Part shown: positions 36,845-45,019 of the stretch, one piece after another
Layout of the letters: every line of letters starts with the position of its first letter
Numbering within the stretch: the first letter of the stretch is position 1
Program-made: the position numbers and the translations under genes
The notes under the pieces: generated by a model
Told to the model about the DNA's origin: nothing
The model's input: the letters and a program-made list of their open reading frames with translations, nothing else
Database searches by the model: none
Source: Gammaproteobacteria bacterium RBG_16_51_14
Lineage (GTDB): Bacteria > Pseudomonadota > Gammaproteobacteria > Eutrophobiales > Eutrophobiaceae
Assembly: GCA_001802375.1 (NCBI GenBank)
Contig: MGXK01000019.1
Span: 1-46,648, forward strand
DNA: 46,648 nucleotides
Direction of reading: 5' to 3'

Positions 36845-37058
36845 CGTGGTTTGCCGGATTTACGGATACGACTGTAGCATGAAAACCCCTTGAATTTGAG
36901 TATGTTTTATTGAAATCCTTATATCTGATATCAGACTGGTTCACTGCAAGGAGGGAGTATTACGGAACAGACAGGCTGCCAGAGAGTCTGATAGCATGTG
37001 TCTCCATTTTTGTAGTTCCCGGAAAAGATATCCTGTGTTGACCATTTTGGAGGTCAGA

Positions 37059-37775
37059 ATGAGGTTTACATTATTATTATCTGGTTGTTTGTGGCTTGTC
37101 CTGCTGTCAATTGACGGTCATGCCGATGAGGATGTTAAGGCAAATATCACCCGTGGTCTGCAATCACTGTTGCCGGATATGAAAATCACAGCGATCACAC
37201 CGTCTCCGGTCCAGAATATTTACCAGGTCATGATGGGTCCGGATATAGTGTATATGACGGGGGACGGCAGGTATTTATTGAAAGGGGATTTACTGGACCT
37301 TCAGGATCGACGTAATTTGAGTGAAGAGGGGCGTTCAGTCGCCCGCCTTGATATCCTGAAAAATATACCGGAACGCGATTTGATTGAATTTGCCCCGGAA
37401 AAGACCGAGCACGCAATCTATGTATTTACGGATGTGGATTGCAGCTACTGCCAGCGTTTGCATCGCGATGTGCCGGAATTGAATAAAAACGGGGTTGCCG
37501 TACGTTATCTGGCCTTTCCGAGGGCAGGTATCGATTCGAAGGCCTATCGGGATATGGTCGCCGTCTGGTGTGCCGGGGACCGTCACCAGGCCCTGACCGA
37601 TGCCAAGAACGGGAAACCAGTTGCCTACAGACAATGTGATAATCCGGTCAAGCAGCAGTATCAGATCGGACAGAGTCTGGGTATCAGGGGTACCCCGGCC
37701 ATTTTTCTGGAAAACGGGACAGAATTACCAGGTTATATGTCGCCTGAGAAACTGGTCAGCCTCATCAGAGGCTAA
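37059..37775 (+). CDS. dsbC: Thiol:disulfide interchange protein DsbC
   Basis: Periplasmic disulfide isomerase of 238 aa. Signal peptide of about 22 residues ending GHA, an N-terminal dimerisation domain, then the thioredoxin fold with Cys128-Ser-Tyr-Cys131 and the cis-Pro in RGTPAIF. The open frame starts at 36996, but GGAGG lies 6 bases before ATG 37059, which also gives the proper signal. It could serve the many Cys-rich exported proteins in this window. Its stop codon overlaps the flank of a MITE-like element. Confidence 0.93.
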   Translation: MRFTLLLSGCLWLVLLSIDGHADEDVKANITRGLQSLLPDMKITAITPSPVQNIYQVMMGPDIVYMTGDGRYLLKGDLLDLQDRRNLSEEGRSVARLDILKNIPERDLIEFAPEKTEHAIYVFTDVDCSYCQRLHRDVPELNKNGVAVRYLAFPRAGIDSKAYRDMVAVWCAGDRHQALTDAKNGKPVAYRQCDNPVKQQYQIGQSLGIRGTPAIFLENGTELPGYMSPEKLVSLIRG

Positions 37776-37914
37776 AACCTATCTCAATAATTGCTGTGCT
37801 TGCCAATACGGCGTTTAAAAAGGGCTCAAAATGCTCATTTACTCCCGTGTAAACTGCGCTTTCTCGCCCATTTTTGCCTTGTCTTGCCGGCGCTCGCTAA
37901 TTTTGAGATAGGTT
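37776..37914. mobile_element. MITE-like element, 139 bp
   Basis: Perfect 12-bp terminal inverted repeats AACCTATCTCAA (37776-37787) and TTGAGATAGGTT (37903-37914) enclose 115 bp without a coding capacity. Flanks are CTAA on the left and CTAG on the right, both fitting the YTAR target of IS5-group elements though not identical. The left flank contains the dsbC TAA stop, so the insertion left DsbC nearly intact. No transposase is inside, so it would move in trans. Confidence 0.7.
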
Positions 37915-37958
37915 CTAGCAATTCTTGTCCCTGCAGCTGCAGCCAGGGATGGCACAGC

Positions 37959-38708
37959 TTATGGCTGCTGTGGTAGAAGATTGTCTCTGTCGCCGAATCC
38001 TTTCAGTGTTTTTATCAGCGCCGTTGTTACTTGGCCGTCTTTCTCGGTATTTTCCACCTTGATCGGCAGGTATTCCAGGTTGATGGCGCACCATAGCAGC
38101 GTTTTGTCTTTACTGCCGGATTTGTAGCGTGCCAGCTTTATTGTCTGCAGGGCCCCAAGTGGCGTCTGGACAGACTCTTCACCCAGCACTTCAAATTCAT
38201 AAGACTTGATCTTGCCGCCATCGGCGATGGTATAGCTCTGTGGCAACCTGCCACGTTGTAAATCACGCATGATTGCGAGTTGATACAGCAGTTTATCCAG
38301 GATTTCCGGTTGCAGTGGCATAGACCAGACTGAATCACCCACCTGGTTGGTTATTCTGTTCTTGTCCCAATCAAAAACGATATCAACAAAGCGGTCTTTT
38401 TTACCGCCGGTATGCTGGTAGGTGTAGTGTTCTGGCCGAAGTTGTGGCTCGTGTTCAGACCATTGGCTTTCTTCAATAATCCTGTCCTTGCGGAAGAGGG
38501 ACATAAACCCTGTGGTCCGGGTTTCGGAACGAAAAATATATTTCCCGTTGCCTGCAGCAACAAAGCTGCGATTCATCTCGGCAAACTGTGCCTCCCTGGA
38601 GTGCAGGGTATAGGTCGCTTCAAAAAAGTCAGGAAGACGATCCGCCGCCAGGCAATTTTGCGAGAATAGCCAGATATAAAGAATGAATTGACGCCTTTTC
38701 AGTAACAT
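37959..38708 (-). CDS. DUF3108 domain exported protein
   Basis: A 249-aa protein with signal peptide ending NCLA and a DUF3108 beta-barrel-like domain: FFEATYTLHSREAQFAEMNR near the start, YTYQHTGGKKDRFVDIVFDW in the middle and GALQTIKLARYKSGSKDKTLLW near the end. Predicted periplasmic or outer-membrane associated; function unknown. It is divergent from hldE and its 3' end faces the MITE-like element. Confidence 0.85.
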   Translation of the reverse strand: MLLKRRQFILYIWLFSQNCLAADRLPDFFEATYTLHSREAQFAEMNRSFVAAGNGKYIFRSETRTTGFMSLFRKDRIIEESQWSEHEPQLRPEHYTYQHTGGKKDRFVDIVFDWDKNRITNQVGDSVWSMPLQPEILDKLLYQLAIMRDLQRGRLPQSYTIADGGKIKSYEFEVLGEESVQTPLGALQTIKLARYKSGSKDKTLLWCAINLEYLPIKVENTEKDGQVTTALIKTLKGFGDRDNLLPQQP

Positions 38709-38789
38709 CCTGAATACCAGAATAATGTCAGTGTGTTAAGATTCCACAAAATATTATTTGATTTGACTGCCGTTGCTATTGTGAATTTC

Positions 38790-40229
38790 ATGGGGCCTTT
38801 ATTCAATACAAATCAATCCGCCGTTGCCCTTATCGTCGGTGATGTCATACTCGATCGTTATGTCCATGGAGAGACATCACGGATTTCGCCCGAGGCACCG
38901 GTACCTATTGTCCGTGTCAGGACGACGGAGGAACGCCCGGGCGGTGCCGGTAATGTGGCGCTGAATATCAGTCATGTGGGTATCAATACCCGTCTGGTCG
39001 GGATCACAGGAGATGATGATTCTGCAGATATCCTGGCAAGACTACTGAAAGAAAGAGGAGTGGAGTGTGCCTTTCTACGCCAGCCTGGTTTCCCCACAGT
39101 CACGAAATTACGAATCCTGAGTCAACATCAGCAATTATTACGACTGGATTATGAGGCGGAATCAGGCAGTGCACATTCGCATTTACTGTATGAACTGTTT
39201 GAAAAACAACTTCCTTCTGCCGATATTGTGGTCCTTTCAGATTATGCAAAGGGCAGTCTTAATGATGTACAGGCATTCATCCGGTCCGCCAGACAACGCG
39301 CTGTTCCGGTTCTCGTAGACCCGAAATCAACTGACTTTTCCCGCTATCAGGGGGCAACCTTGTTAACACCGAATCAGAGAGAGCTGGAAATGGTGGTTGG
39401 TCCCTGTACGACAACGGATGCCGTTATTGAGAAGGGAAATACCTTACGCAAGACACTTCAGCTTGAGGGCATGCTGGTGACCCGTGGTGAAAACGGAATG
39501 ATATTGCTGAGAGAAGGCAACGAACCATTACAATTGTCAGCTCAGGCGCATGAGGTGTTCGATGTGACAGGGGCCGGGGATACCGTTATTGCAATATTGG
39601 CCGCAGCAATGGTTTCCGGATACGATCTTGCACAGGCAACCGCCTTTGCCAATTTGGCAGCTGGCCTGGTGGTTGAAAAACTGGGTGCAGCAAGTATCTC
39701 AACAGAAGAGATTAATAGCGCCATACAGGGCAGAAAGAATATCCATTCCGGTATCCTGACACAGGATCAGATGCAAAAAGTGATTCATGAAGCGAGACAA
39801 CGGGGAGAAAAGATCGTCATGACCAATGGCTGTTTTGATATCCTGCATGCAGGGCATGTCAGCTATCTGGTCAGGGCGAAGCAGTTAGGTGATCGCCTTC
39901 TGGTTGCAGTCAATGATGATTCATCGGTAGCACGATTAAAGGGAAGGGAACGACCGATCGTCCCTCTCGAACAGCGCATGACAGTGTTAAATGCGCTTGC
40001 GTGTGTCGATTGGGTGGTCGCCTTCACGGAAGATACGCCGGAAAGATTAATCTGCGAGGTCCGGCCGGATATCCTGGTGAAGGGTGGAGATTACCGGCCT
40101 GAGGCAGTCGCCGGCGCAGGATGTGTTGAAAAAGCAGGGGGGCAGGTTACCATCCTGCCTCTGGAAGAGGGATGTTCAACGACAGGGATTATCAACGCAG
40201 CAAGGCAAACGGGCGGGAACCCGGTATGA
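38790..40229 (+). CDS. hldE: Bifunctional heptose kinase/adenylyltransferase HldE
   Basis: Makes ADP-heptose for LPS inner core: phosphorylates heptose-7-phosphate and, after dephosphorylation, adenylylates. The N-terminal ribokinase-like domain shows [24 protein letters not shown] and the catalytic VTGAGDT; the C-terminal nucleotidyltransferase shows [19 protein letters not shown] 38790 gives 479 aa against 477 in E. coli; the frame is open from 38733 but without need. The stop overlaps the hldD start (ATGA). Confidence 0.96.
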   Translation: MGPLFNTNQSAVALIVGDVILDRYVHGETSRISPEAPVPIVRVRTTEERPGGAGNVALNISHVGINTRLVGITGDDDSADILARLLKERGVECAFLRQPGFPTVTKLRILSQHQQLLRLDYEAESGSAHSHLLYELFEKQLPSADIVVLSDYAKGSLNDVQAFIRSARQRAVPVLVDPKSTDFSRYQGATLLTPNQRELEMVVGPCTTTDAVIEKGNTLRKTLQLEGMLVTRGENGMILLREGNEPLQLSAQAHEVFDVTGAGDTVIAILAAAMVSGYDLAQATAFANLAAGLVVEKLGAASISTEEINSAIQGRKNIHSGILTQDQMQKVIHEARQRGEKIVMTNGCFDILHAGHVSYLVRAKQLGDRLLVAVNDDSSVARLKGRERPIVPLEQRMTVLNALACVDWVVAFTEDTPERLICEVRPDILVKGGDYRPEAVAGAGCVEKAGGQVTILPLEEGCSTTGIINAARQTGGNPV

Positions 40230-41182
40230 TTATCGTCACGGGAGGGGCCGGATTTATCGGCAGTAATCTGGTCAGGAAACTGAATGAAAACGGCCGGGAA
40301 GATATCCTTGTGGTCGATGACCTGAGTGATGGTACGAAGTTCAGAAACCTTGTTGACTGTACCTTGCAGGATTTCATGGACAAGGTTGAATTTCGCCGGC
40401 TGATTGAAACAGAGAGTTTTTTGGCTGAGCGGATTGATGCTATTTTCCATGAGGGGGCCTGCACAGTGACTACGGAATGGGACGGCCGCTTCATGATGGA
40501 TAATAATTTCACTTATTCAAAGATACTCCTCCACTATGCACTCAGGCATAAAATCCCGTTTATCTATGCATCCAGTGCCGCTGTATATGGCAACGGGGAT
40601 ATCTTCCGCGAATTGCGGCAGTTTGAAGCACCGGTCAATGTCTACGGCTATTCAAAATTCCTGTTTGATGAATATGTAAGAAATATTCTGTACAAGGCGG
40701 GTTCACAGGTAGTCGGACTCCGCTATTTCAATGTGTATGGACCCAGGGAACAGCACAAGGCTTCCATGGCCAGTGTCGCCTACCATCTTAATCAGCAGAT
40801 ACTGTCCGATGGGAAAGTGAGATTGTTTGAAGGCAGTGACGGTTATGCCGACGGGGAACAACGGCGGGATTTTATCTATGTTGAGGATGTGGTGGCTGTC
40901 AATCTCTGGTTGCAGGCGCATTCCCGTGTCTCCGGTATTTTCAATGTGGGGACAGGCAACAGTTACAGTTTCAATGAAGTAGCGAGGGCGGTTATCAACT
41001 GGCATGGCCGGGGGGGGATCGAATATATCCCCTTTCCGGAACAGCTGGCGGGCAGTTATCAAAGTTTTACCGAGGCAGACATCACCGCATTAAGGCAGCT
41101 TGGGTATGAAGGGGCATTTACCTCTCTTGATGGCGGTGTACGTGCTTATCTCGACTGGCTCAATCAGTCATGCAACGAATGA
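40226..41182 (+). CDS. hldD: ADP-L-glycero-D-manno-heptose-6-epimerase HldD
   Basis: NAD(P)-dependent SDR epimerase completing ADP-heptose synthesis. GGAGFIGSN nucleotide motif at the N terminus, YGYSKFLFD with catalytic Tyr/Lys and [17 protein letters not shown] with the second catalytic Lys, as in E. coli. The start ATG overlaps the hldE TGA by 4 bases. 318 aa, slightly longer than the enterobacterial enzyme. Confidence 0.96.
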   Translation: MIIVTGGAGFIGSNLVRKLNENGREDILVVDDLSDGTKFRNLVDCTLQDFMDKVEFRRLIETESFLAERIDAIFHEGACTVTTEWDGRFMMDNNFTYSKILLHYALRHKIPFIYASSAAVYGNGDIFRELRQFEAPVNVYGYSKFLFDEYVRNILYKAGSQVVGLRYFNVYGPREQHKASMASVAYHLNQQILSDGKVRLFEGSDGYADGEQRRDFIYVEDVVAVNLWLQAHSRVSGIFNVGTGNSYSFNEVARAVINWHGRGGIEYIPFPEQLAGSYQSFTEADITALRQLGYEGAFTSLDGGVRAYLDWLNQSCNE

Positions 41183-41203
41183 ATATCGGAACAGGTTAGG
41201 TCT

Positions 41204-42466
41204 TTGAGATTCCTCTACACGGTGGTGCTTTACTTTTTATTGCCCTTTGTCCTGTTGCGTCTTTTCTGGCTTGGGTTCAAATCTCCCGCCTATTGGTCAC
41301 GCTGGAATGAGCGCCTGGGATTCCCTGTCCGGGTTGATCCCGGCAAGCACGTTCTGTGGATACACGCAGTTTCAGTGGGGGAGGTACAGGCTGCGGTACC
41401 CCTGGTCAAACGGCTTCTGGATCGTTATCCGCAACATCAGATTCTGATAACAACAGTGACACCAACGGGGGCACAGCGCGTCAGACAGCATTTTGGTGAA
41501 TCAGTCCGGCATTTATATCTGCCTTATGATCTGCCCAATGCCATTACATCATTCATCAGGCGCATAAAACCGGAATTCCTGCTCATCATGGAGACTGAAC
41601 TATGGCCTAACCTGTATCATATATGTGCAAGCCGCAGGATACCTGTCGTATTGACGAATGCCCGCCTGTCACCCCGGTCATTCCGGGGGTATCAACGTCT
41701 GTGTCAACTCACCCGGGAGACCCTGTCCAATGTCACGATGATCGCGGCACAGACACAGGAGGATGCCAACCGTTTCATCCTGCTCGGGGCAGACGGGCAA
41801 AAAGTGGTTGTCACCGGCAACCTGAAATTCGATATCAGCCTGCCACCGAGCCTGGAGGAACAGGCGCAGTCACTGCGACGCTATTTCTCGGTTAACAGGA
41901 CAGTATGGATTGCCGCCAGCACCCATGAGGGGGAAGAAGAAACGATCCTGCAGGCACATCGGCAGATTCTGTCGATCGATCCGCAGTGCCTGTTGATCAT
42001 CGCACCCCGCCATCCGGAGCGATTTGACAAGGTTTATGAATTATGCAGGAAGCAGGGGTTTACAACGATACGGAAAGGTAATCATGAGGAGTGTCATCGC
42101 GGCGTACAGGTATTTATCCTGGATTCGCTGGGCGAACTGCCCATGTATTATGCGGCCTCTGACCTGGCTTTTGTCGGTGGTAGCCTGGTACCGGTAGGTG
42201 GGCATAATATGCTTGAGCCAGCCTGTATCGAGATTCCTGTCATCAGCGGACCGTATACGCATAATTTTGAGGAAGTCAGGCGTCTGCTTGTGGATGTGGG
42301 GGCCATGTTTATTGTGTATGATGTAGAACAGTTGATCGAAAAAGTGTGTACATTAATCAGCGATGCAAATATACGGCATGCAATGGGGGAAGCAGGCAGA
42401 AAGGCAGTGACAGCAAATCGCGGATGTGTGGACCTTGTGTACCAGATTCTGGAAAAATATATCTGA
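41204..42466 (+). CDS. waaA: Kdo transferase WaaA
   Basis: Inner-membrane glycosyltransferase adding Kdo to lipid IVA. An N-terminal membrane anchor (VVLYFLLPFVLLRLFWLG), the acceptor-side HAVSVGEVQAAVPLV, LPYDLP, METELWPNL and the donor-site PVGGHNMLEPA are all typical; 420 aa. The TTG at 41204 is used as start since its MRFLYTVVLYF matches E. coli WaaA; AGG upstream is weak. It completes an hldE-hldD-waaA unit. Confidence 0.94.
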   Translation: MRFLYTVVLYFLLPFVLLRLFWLGFKSPAYWSRWNERLGFPVRVDPGKHVLWIHAVSVGEVQAAVPLVKRLLDRYPQHQILITTVTPTGAQRVRQHFGESVRHLYLPYDLPNAITSFIRRIKPEFLLIMETELWPNLYHICASRRIPVVLTNARLSPRSFRGYQRLCQLTRETLSNVTMIAAQTQEDANRFILLGADGQKVVVTGNLKFDISLPPSLEEQAQSLRRYFSVNRTVWIAASTHEGEEETILQAHRQILSIDPQCLLIIAPRHPERFDKVYELCRKQGFTTIRKGNHEECHRGVQVFILDSLGELPMYYAASDLAFVGGSLVPVGGHNMLEPACIEIPVISGPYTHNFEEVRRLLVDVGAMFIVYDVEQLIEKVCTLISDANIRHAMGEAGRKAVTANRGCVDLVYQILEKYI

Positions 42467-42481
42467 AAATTTGCAACTTCT

Positions 42482-42717
42482 GTTTAGGTTACTATCTAAA
42501 CATAAGGTCTGAATAATTTCATACCCCACCAGGGTAGTACCGAGGTACTTGAATTTCGAGGTATTTGAATTTTCAGACCGCGACAAAATCGCCTGGAGCG
42601 ATTTTGAACAGTGCGTAAGCACTGGCCCGAAGGGCGCATACCATGGAAGGTATGAGTAAAGGCAAAAATACGATGGTTGCTTTGTCTCCCATTTTTATTA
42701 GATTGACAGCTATTGAA
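42482..42717. repeat. Dense hairpin block after waaA, REP-like
   Basis: At least six inverted repeats in tandem: GTTTAG/CTAAAC (42482-42501), GTACC/GGTAC (42537-42548), AAAATCGC/GCGATTTT (42585-42605), CAGTGC/GCACTG (42609-42624), GCCC/GGGC (42625-42635) and CATACC/GGTATG (42637-42654). A 16-bp near-perfect tandem duplication (CGAGGTACTTGAATTT) lies at 42541-42572. The last two hairpins recur in inverse orientation near 5700. No protein frame is credible here. Confidence 0.75.
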
Positions 42718-42770
42718 AATGGCGGTACCTCCCTGTACCGTGGAAACCCTGATTTAATCAGGGTTGCCCT
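42718..42770. repeat. Dispersed two-hairpin repeat, copy B
   Basis: AATG, CGGTAC-CTCCCT-GTACCG and AACCCTGAT-TTA-ATCAGGGTT, here with perfect arms. It matches copy A at 26570-26620 at about 41 of 48 positions with no gap. The second hairpin has 9-bp perfect arms. Confidence 0.75.
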
Positions 42771-42881
42771 AACAATATATTTTGATGTCAAGACAACGGA
42801 CAGTTTCACATAATGATTGAATAAGTGATATCCGGATTTATAATTTTCAGATTGAATTGAGAAATAGAGGAGAGAGTGAAT

Positions 42882-43286
42882 ATGAGATTATCAACCGCAT
42901 TTATAATCCCGCTGATTAGTCTGTCTGCTTCGGCATTAGCCAATGATTATCCGACCGATGCACGTGCCTTCTATGTGGTTCATTGTATGCATGACCTGGG
43001 GGAGCAAAACCTGGAACACCTCTATACCTGTTCCTGCCGTATCGATTCCATTGCGAAACAGCTTGTGTATGTCGATTATGAATTTGCAACTACCTATGAA
43101 CGCAACAAGACTGCGTATGGGGAAAACGGTGGGGTATTTCGTGACAATATACCTGCCAAGGAGATGTTTTCCAAACTGACAGAAGCAAGAAAAACAGCAG
43201 AACAGGAATGCCCTGTTGTGAAAAAGGTGATAAACCCCAGGGAAGAAGAACCTGTTGATGAAGAAAAATACAGGGAAGAAGAATAG
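42882..43286 (+). CDS. Small periplasmic Cys-containing protein, quinoprotein-linked
   Basis: A 134-aa exported protein. Signal peptide MRLSTAFIIPLISLSASALA, then DARAFYVVHCMHDLG, a YTCSCRIDSIAKQL segment and a late ECPVV, giving four mature Cys, and an acidic tail (EEEPVDEEKYREEE). The VxxCM and YxCSCxID pattern is one I recall from small conserved proteins near PQQ-dehydrogenase and XoxF clusters, but no function is assigned. AGAGGAGAG precedes ATG 42882; the GTG 6 bases earlier is less likely. Convergent with the SoxYZ-like gene across a shared terminator. Confidence 0.65.
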   Translation: MRLSTAFIIPLISLSASALANDYPTDARAFYVVHCMHDLGEQNLEHLYTCSCRIDSIAKQLVYVDYEFATTYERNKTAYGENGGVFRDNIPAKEMFSKLTEARKTAEQECPVVKKVINPREEEPVDEEKYREEE

Positions 43287-43315
43287 TCGTAATAATTTCA
43301 ATCCTGCACAATAGT

Positions 43316-43338
43316 AAGGGTGACCATCAGTCACCCTT
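43316..43338. terminator. Bidirectional intrinsic terminator
   Basis: Perfect 8-bp AAGGGTGA/TCACCCTT stem, 7-nt loop; the A/T ends of the arms provide short T-tracts on both strands. It lies between two convergent genes. Confidence 0.75.
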
Positions 43339-43360
43339 TGTACTATCTGATAATGTTATT

Positions 43361-44185
43361 CTAGAGTTTGACAGGATAGGATGAATTGAAATGGTTGTCC
43401 TTGTTGTCAATCACATCAACCGTCATATCAGCCTCTTTTTCCGGAACAAAGTAGAAACGGAAACTCGGGTCCTGACTGATAGCAAACGTCATCTTGGCCT
43501 TCATCACCATCTTGTTGTCATAGTTAATATTCATATCGGTAACATAGTAAGGCGGTGGGTATACGCCGGTTTTATCGTCCGGGGCCATACCGGTGATATT
43601 GGGGTGCCTGATTTTTAATTGCATCAGGTTCGGTTTGCCAAGTTCAAGTTCTCCCACTGTCTCCATTTTCATCTGACCGAGATTCGCCTTGGATTCCGCG
43701 ACGCTTTTACCTGGAGGGGCTGAACATCCCCCCTTGGTACGGATAAAGCTTTTGGCCATAACCAGATCGCCATTATTCATTTCGGCAATGACCCTGAAGT
43801 AACTGTATTCATTGACCCGGACCCGCATGGCCAGATCGGCGCGACCGGCATCCGGGGTAAACTCGAAAACACCGACCAGCGGGATCGGATTCTTGTCTAT
43901 GAAGATGTGCAGCTTCTGGATGAAGTTGTCCCCGGTCTGCGTGATCTTGGTGTGGATGGAGACTGGAACAATGGCGCCATCTTCAGCACGGTAAGGTGCC
44001 TTGATTTCCAGGATATCCTGGTTGGCCCCCTCAAGGATTCCCCTGTCCTGAAAAGTAGCAGGGCGGATGTTTTCTTCCCAGACTTGATCCGACAGTTCCT
44101 GGCGATAGTTTGGTGAGGAGACATCGGCATCAGCCAATACCGTCCCTGTGCAACCCAACAAAGACAGGCAAACAAGGGTATTCAT
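43361..44185 (-). CDS. Quinoprotein dehydrogenase-associated SoxYZ-like carrier
   Basis: A fused SoxY-SoxZ-type protein of 274 aa, exported by MNTLVCLSLLGCTGTVLA (signal peptidase I at LA/DA, or possibly lipobox LLGC). The SoxY-like part (about 40-155) ends in Lys-Gly-Gly-Cys154 (TKGGCSAP), the counterpart of the SoxY GGCGG swinging arm whose Cys carries the cargo. The SoxZ-like part (about 185-272) shows LKIRHPNITGMAPD and ends FNSSYPV. Known relatives are annotated as carriers next to PQQ dehydrogenases. The cargo is unknown. Start at 44185 is preferred over 44212 because the signal peptide begins there and AGAGAT precedes it. Confidence 0.88.
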   Translation of the reverse strand: MNTLVCLSLLGCTGTVLADADVSSPNYRQELSDQVWEENIRPATFQDRGILEGANQDILEIKAPYRAEDGAIVPVSIHTKITQTGDNFIQKLHIFIDKNPIPLVGVFEFTPDAGRADLAMRVRVNEYSYFRVIAEMNNGDLVMAKSFIRTKGGCSAPPGKSVAESKANLGQMKMETVGELELGKPNLMQLKIRHPNITGMAPDDKTGVYPPPYYVTDMNINYDNKMVMKAKMTFAISQDPSFRFYFVPEKEADMTVDVIDNKDNHFNSSYPVKL

Positions 44186-44612
44186 GGTTGATCTCTGTAA
44201 AACGTTATACATACGTATTGCCCTCCGGCAAGATCGGTTACTTGTTATAGGACGTATTTATTGCGCTTGTGGATGTATTCGCTCGCCCTGAACCACCTGC
44301 TAAAAAGCTGTGACTGTCTGTTTATGCTGGAGTTCAAGGCATCGCAAAGTTAAACGTAAATGAAAGTATAAAATTTTATTTGGAATATACCAATTTTTGG
44401 TAATCACGAAACCCTCTATAGTTCAATCATTTTATCATAAAATGATCGCATCTTATTAATTTATAAGTTTATATTATTTCAAGTTAAAGTTACTTCCCAA
44501 TTTAGACTGCATCTGATTGAATATGCTTGCACTGGGTAGGAAAATTTCCTAAAATTCGTCCGCGTAAAGGTGTAACATGTAATTAGAGACATCAGGGATG
44601 TTTTCATAAACG

Positions 44613-44637
44613 TTGAACCTGCCTGTTGGAGGTTCAA
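44613..44637. promoter_or_regulatory. Inverted repeat just upstream of the xoxF promoter candidate
   Basis: Perfect 8-bp arms TTGAACCT and AGGTTCAA around 9 bases, ending 6 bp before the -35 candidate. Such a placement suits an activator site, or the base of an RNA hairpin of an upstream transcript. Confidence 0.45.
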
Positions 44638-44643
44638 TCAATG

Positions 44644-44671
44644 TTGCTACAGGAACAGGAAAGACTATAAT
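44644..44671 (+). promoter_or_regulatory. Candidate sigma-70 promoter for xoxF
   Basis: TTGCTA (44644-44649) and consensus TATAAT (44666-44671) at 16-bp spacing. Transcription would begin near 44678, leaving a leader of about 340 nt before the xoxF ATG. Confidence 0.45.
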
Positions 44672-45019
44672 CTGCACGCTTCATATGTTGAATAACAAAC
44701 AAAAAAAGAAAGGTCACAGGTATTTTGTACAACGTATCACATAGTGAAGAGACTTACATGCGTTGCACAAGTACTGACGCAAGGCATACCTACATAGAAT
44801 AATGTCTGGCACACCACAAACCCGTAGTACCAACATTCCGAGTATCTATTACCCTGCCATCACCTTGGTGTCTTACACGTACAGATACAGACACAAGTTT
44901 GACTGTCTTTCCGTATCGATTTACAACCCCTTGATGACTTTTGATCTCGAGTCAGCAAGAGGTTTTTATAAGTAACAATGAGATCAACACATGATCAACC
45001 AATAATAGAGGAGGAGGTC

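Larger units (their letters stand above)
44186..45019. other. Long AT-rich regulatory region without a gene
   Basis: About 830 bp between the divergent SoxYZ-like and xoxF genes. It contains four clean palindromes: TACCAA/TTGGTA (44388-44402), ATCATTTTA/TAAAATGAT (44426-44446), TAGGAAA/TTTCCTA (44537-44551) and TTGAACCT/AGGTTCAA (44613-44637), then a promoter candidate. No frame over 40 codons with a ribosome site is seen. It probably holds control sites for both genes. Confidence 0.55.

Noticed and set aside
42353-42809. Minus-strand frames in the hairpin block after waaA
   Set aside because: They are readings of hairpin repeats, overlap the waaA end or lack ribosome sites, and show no family features.
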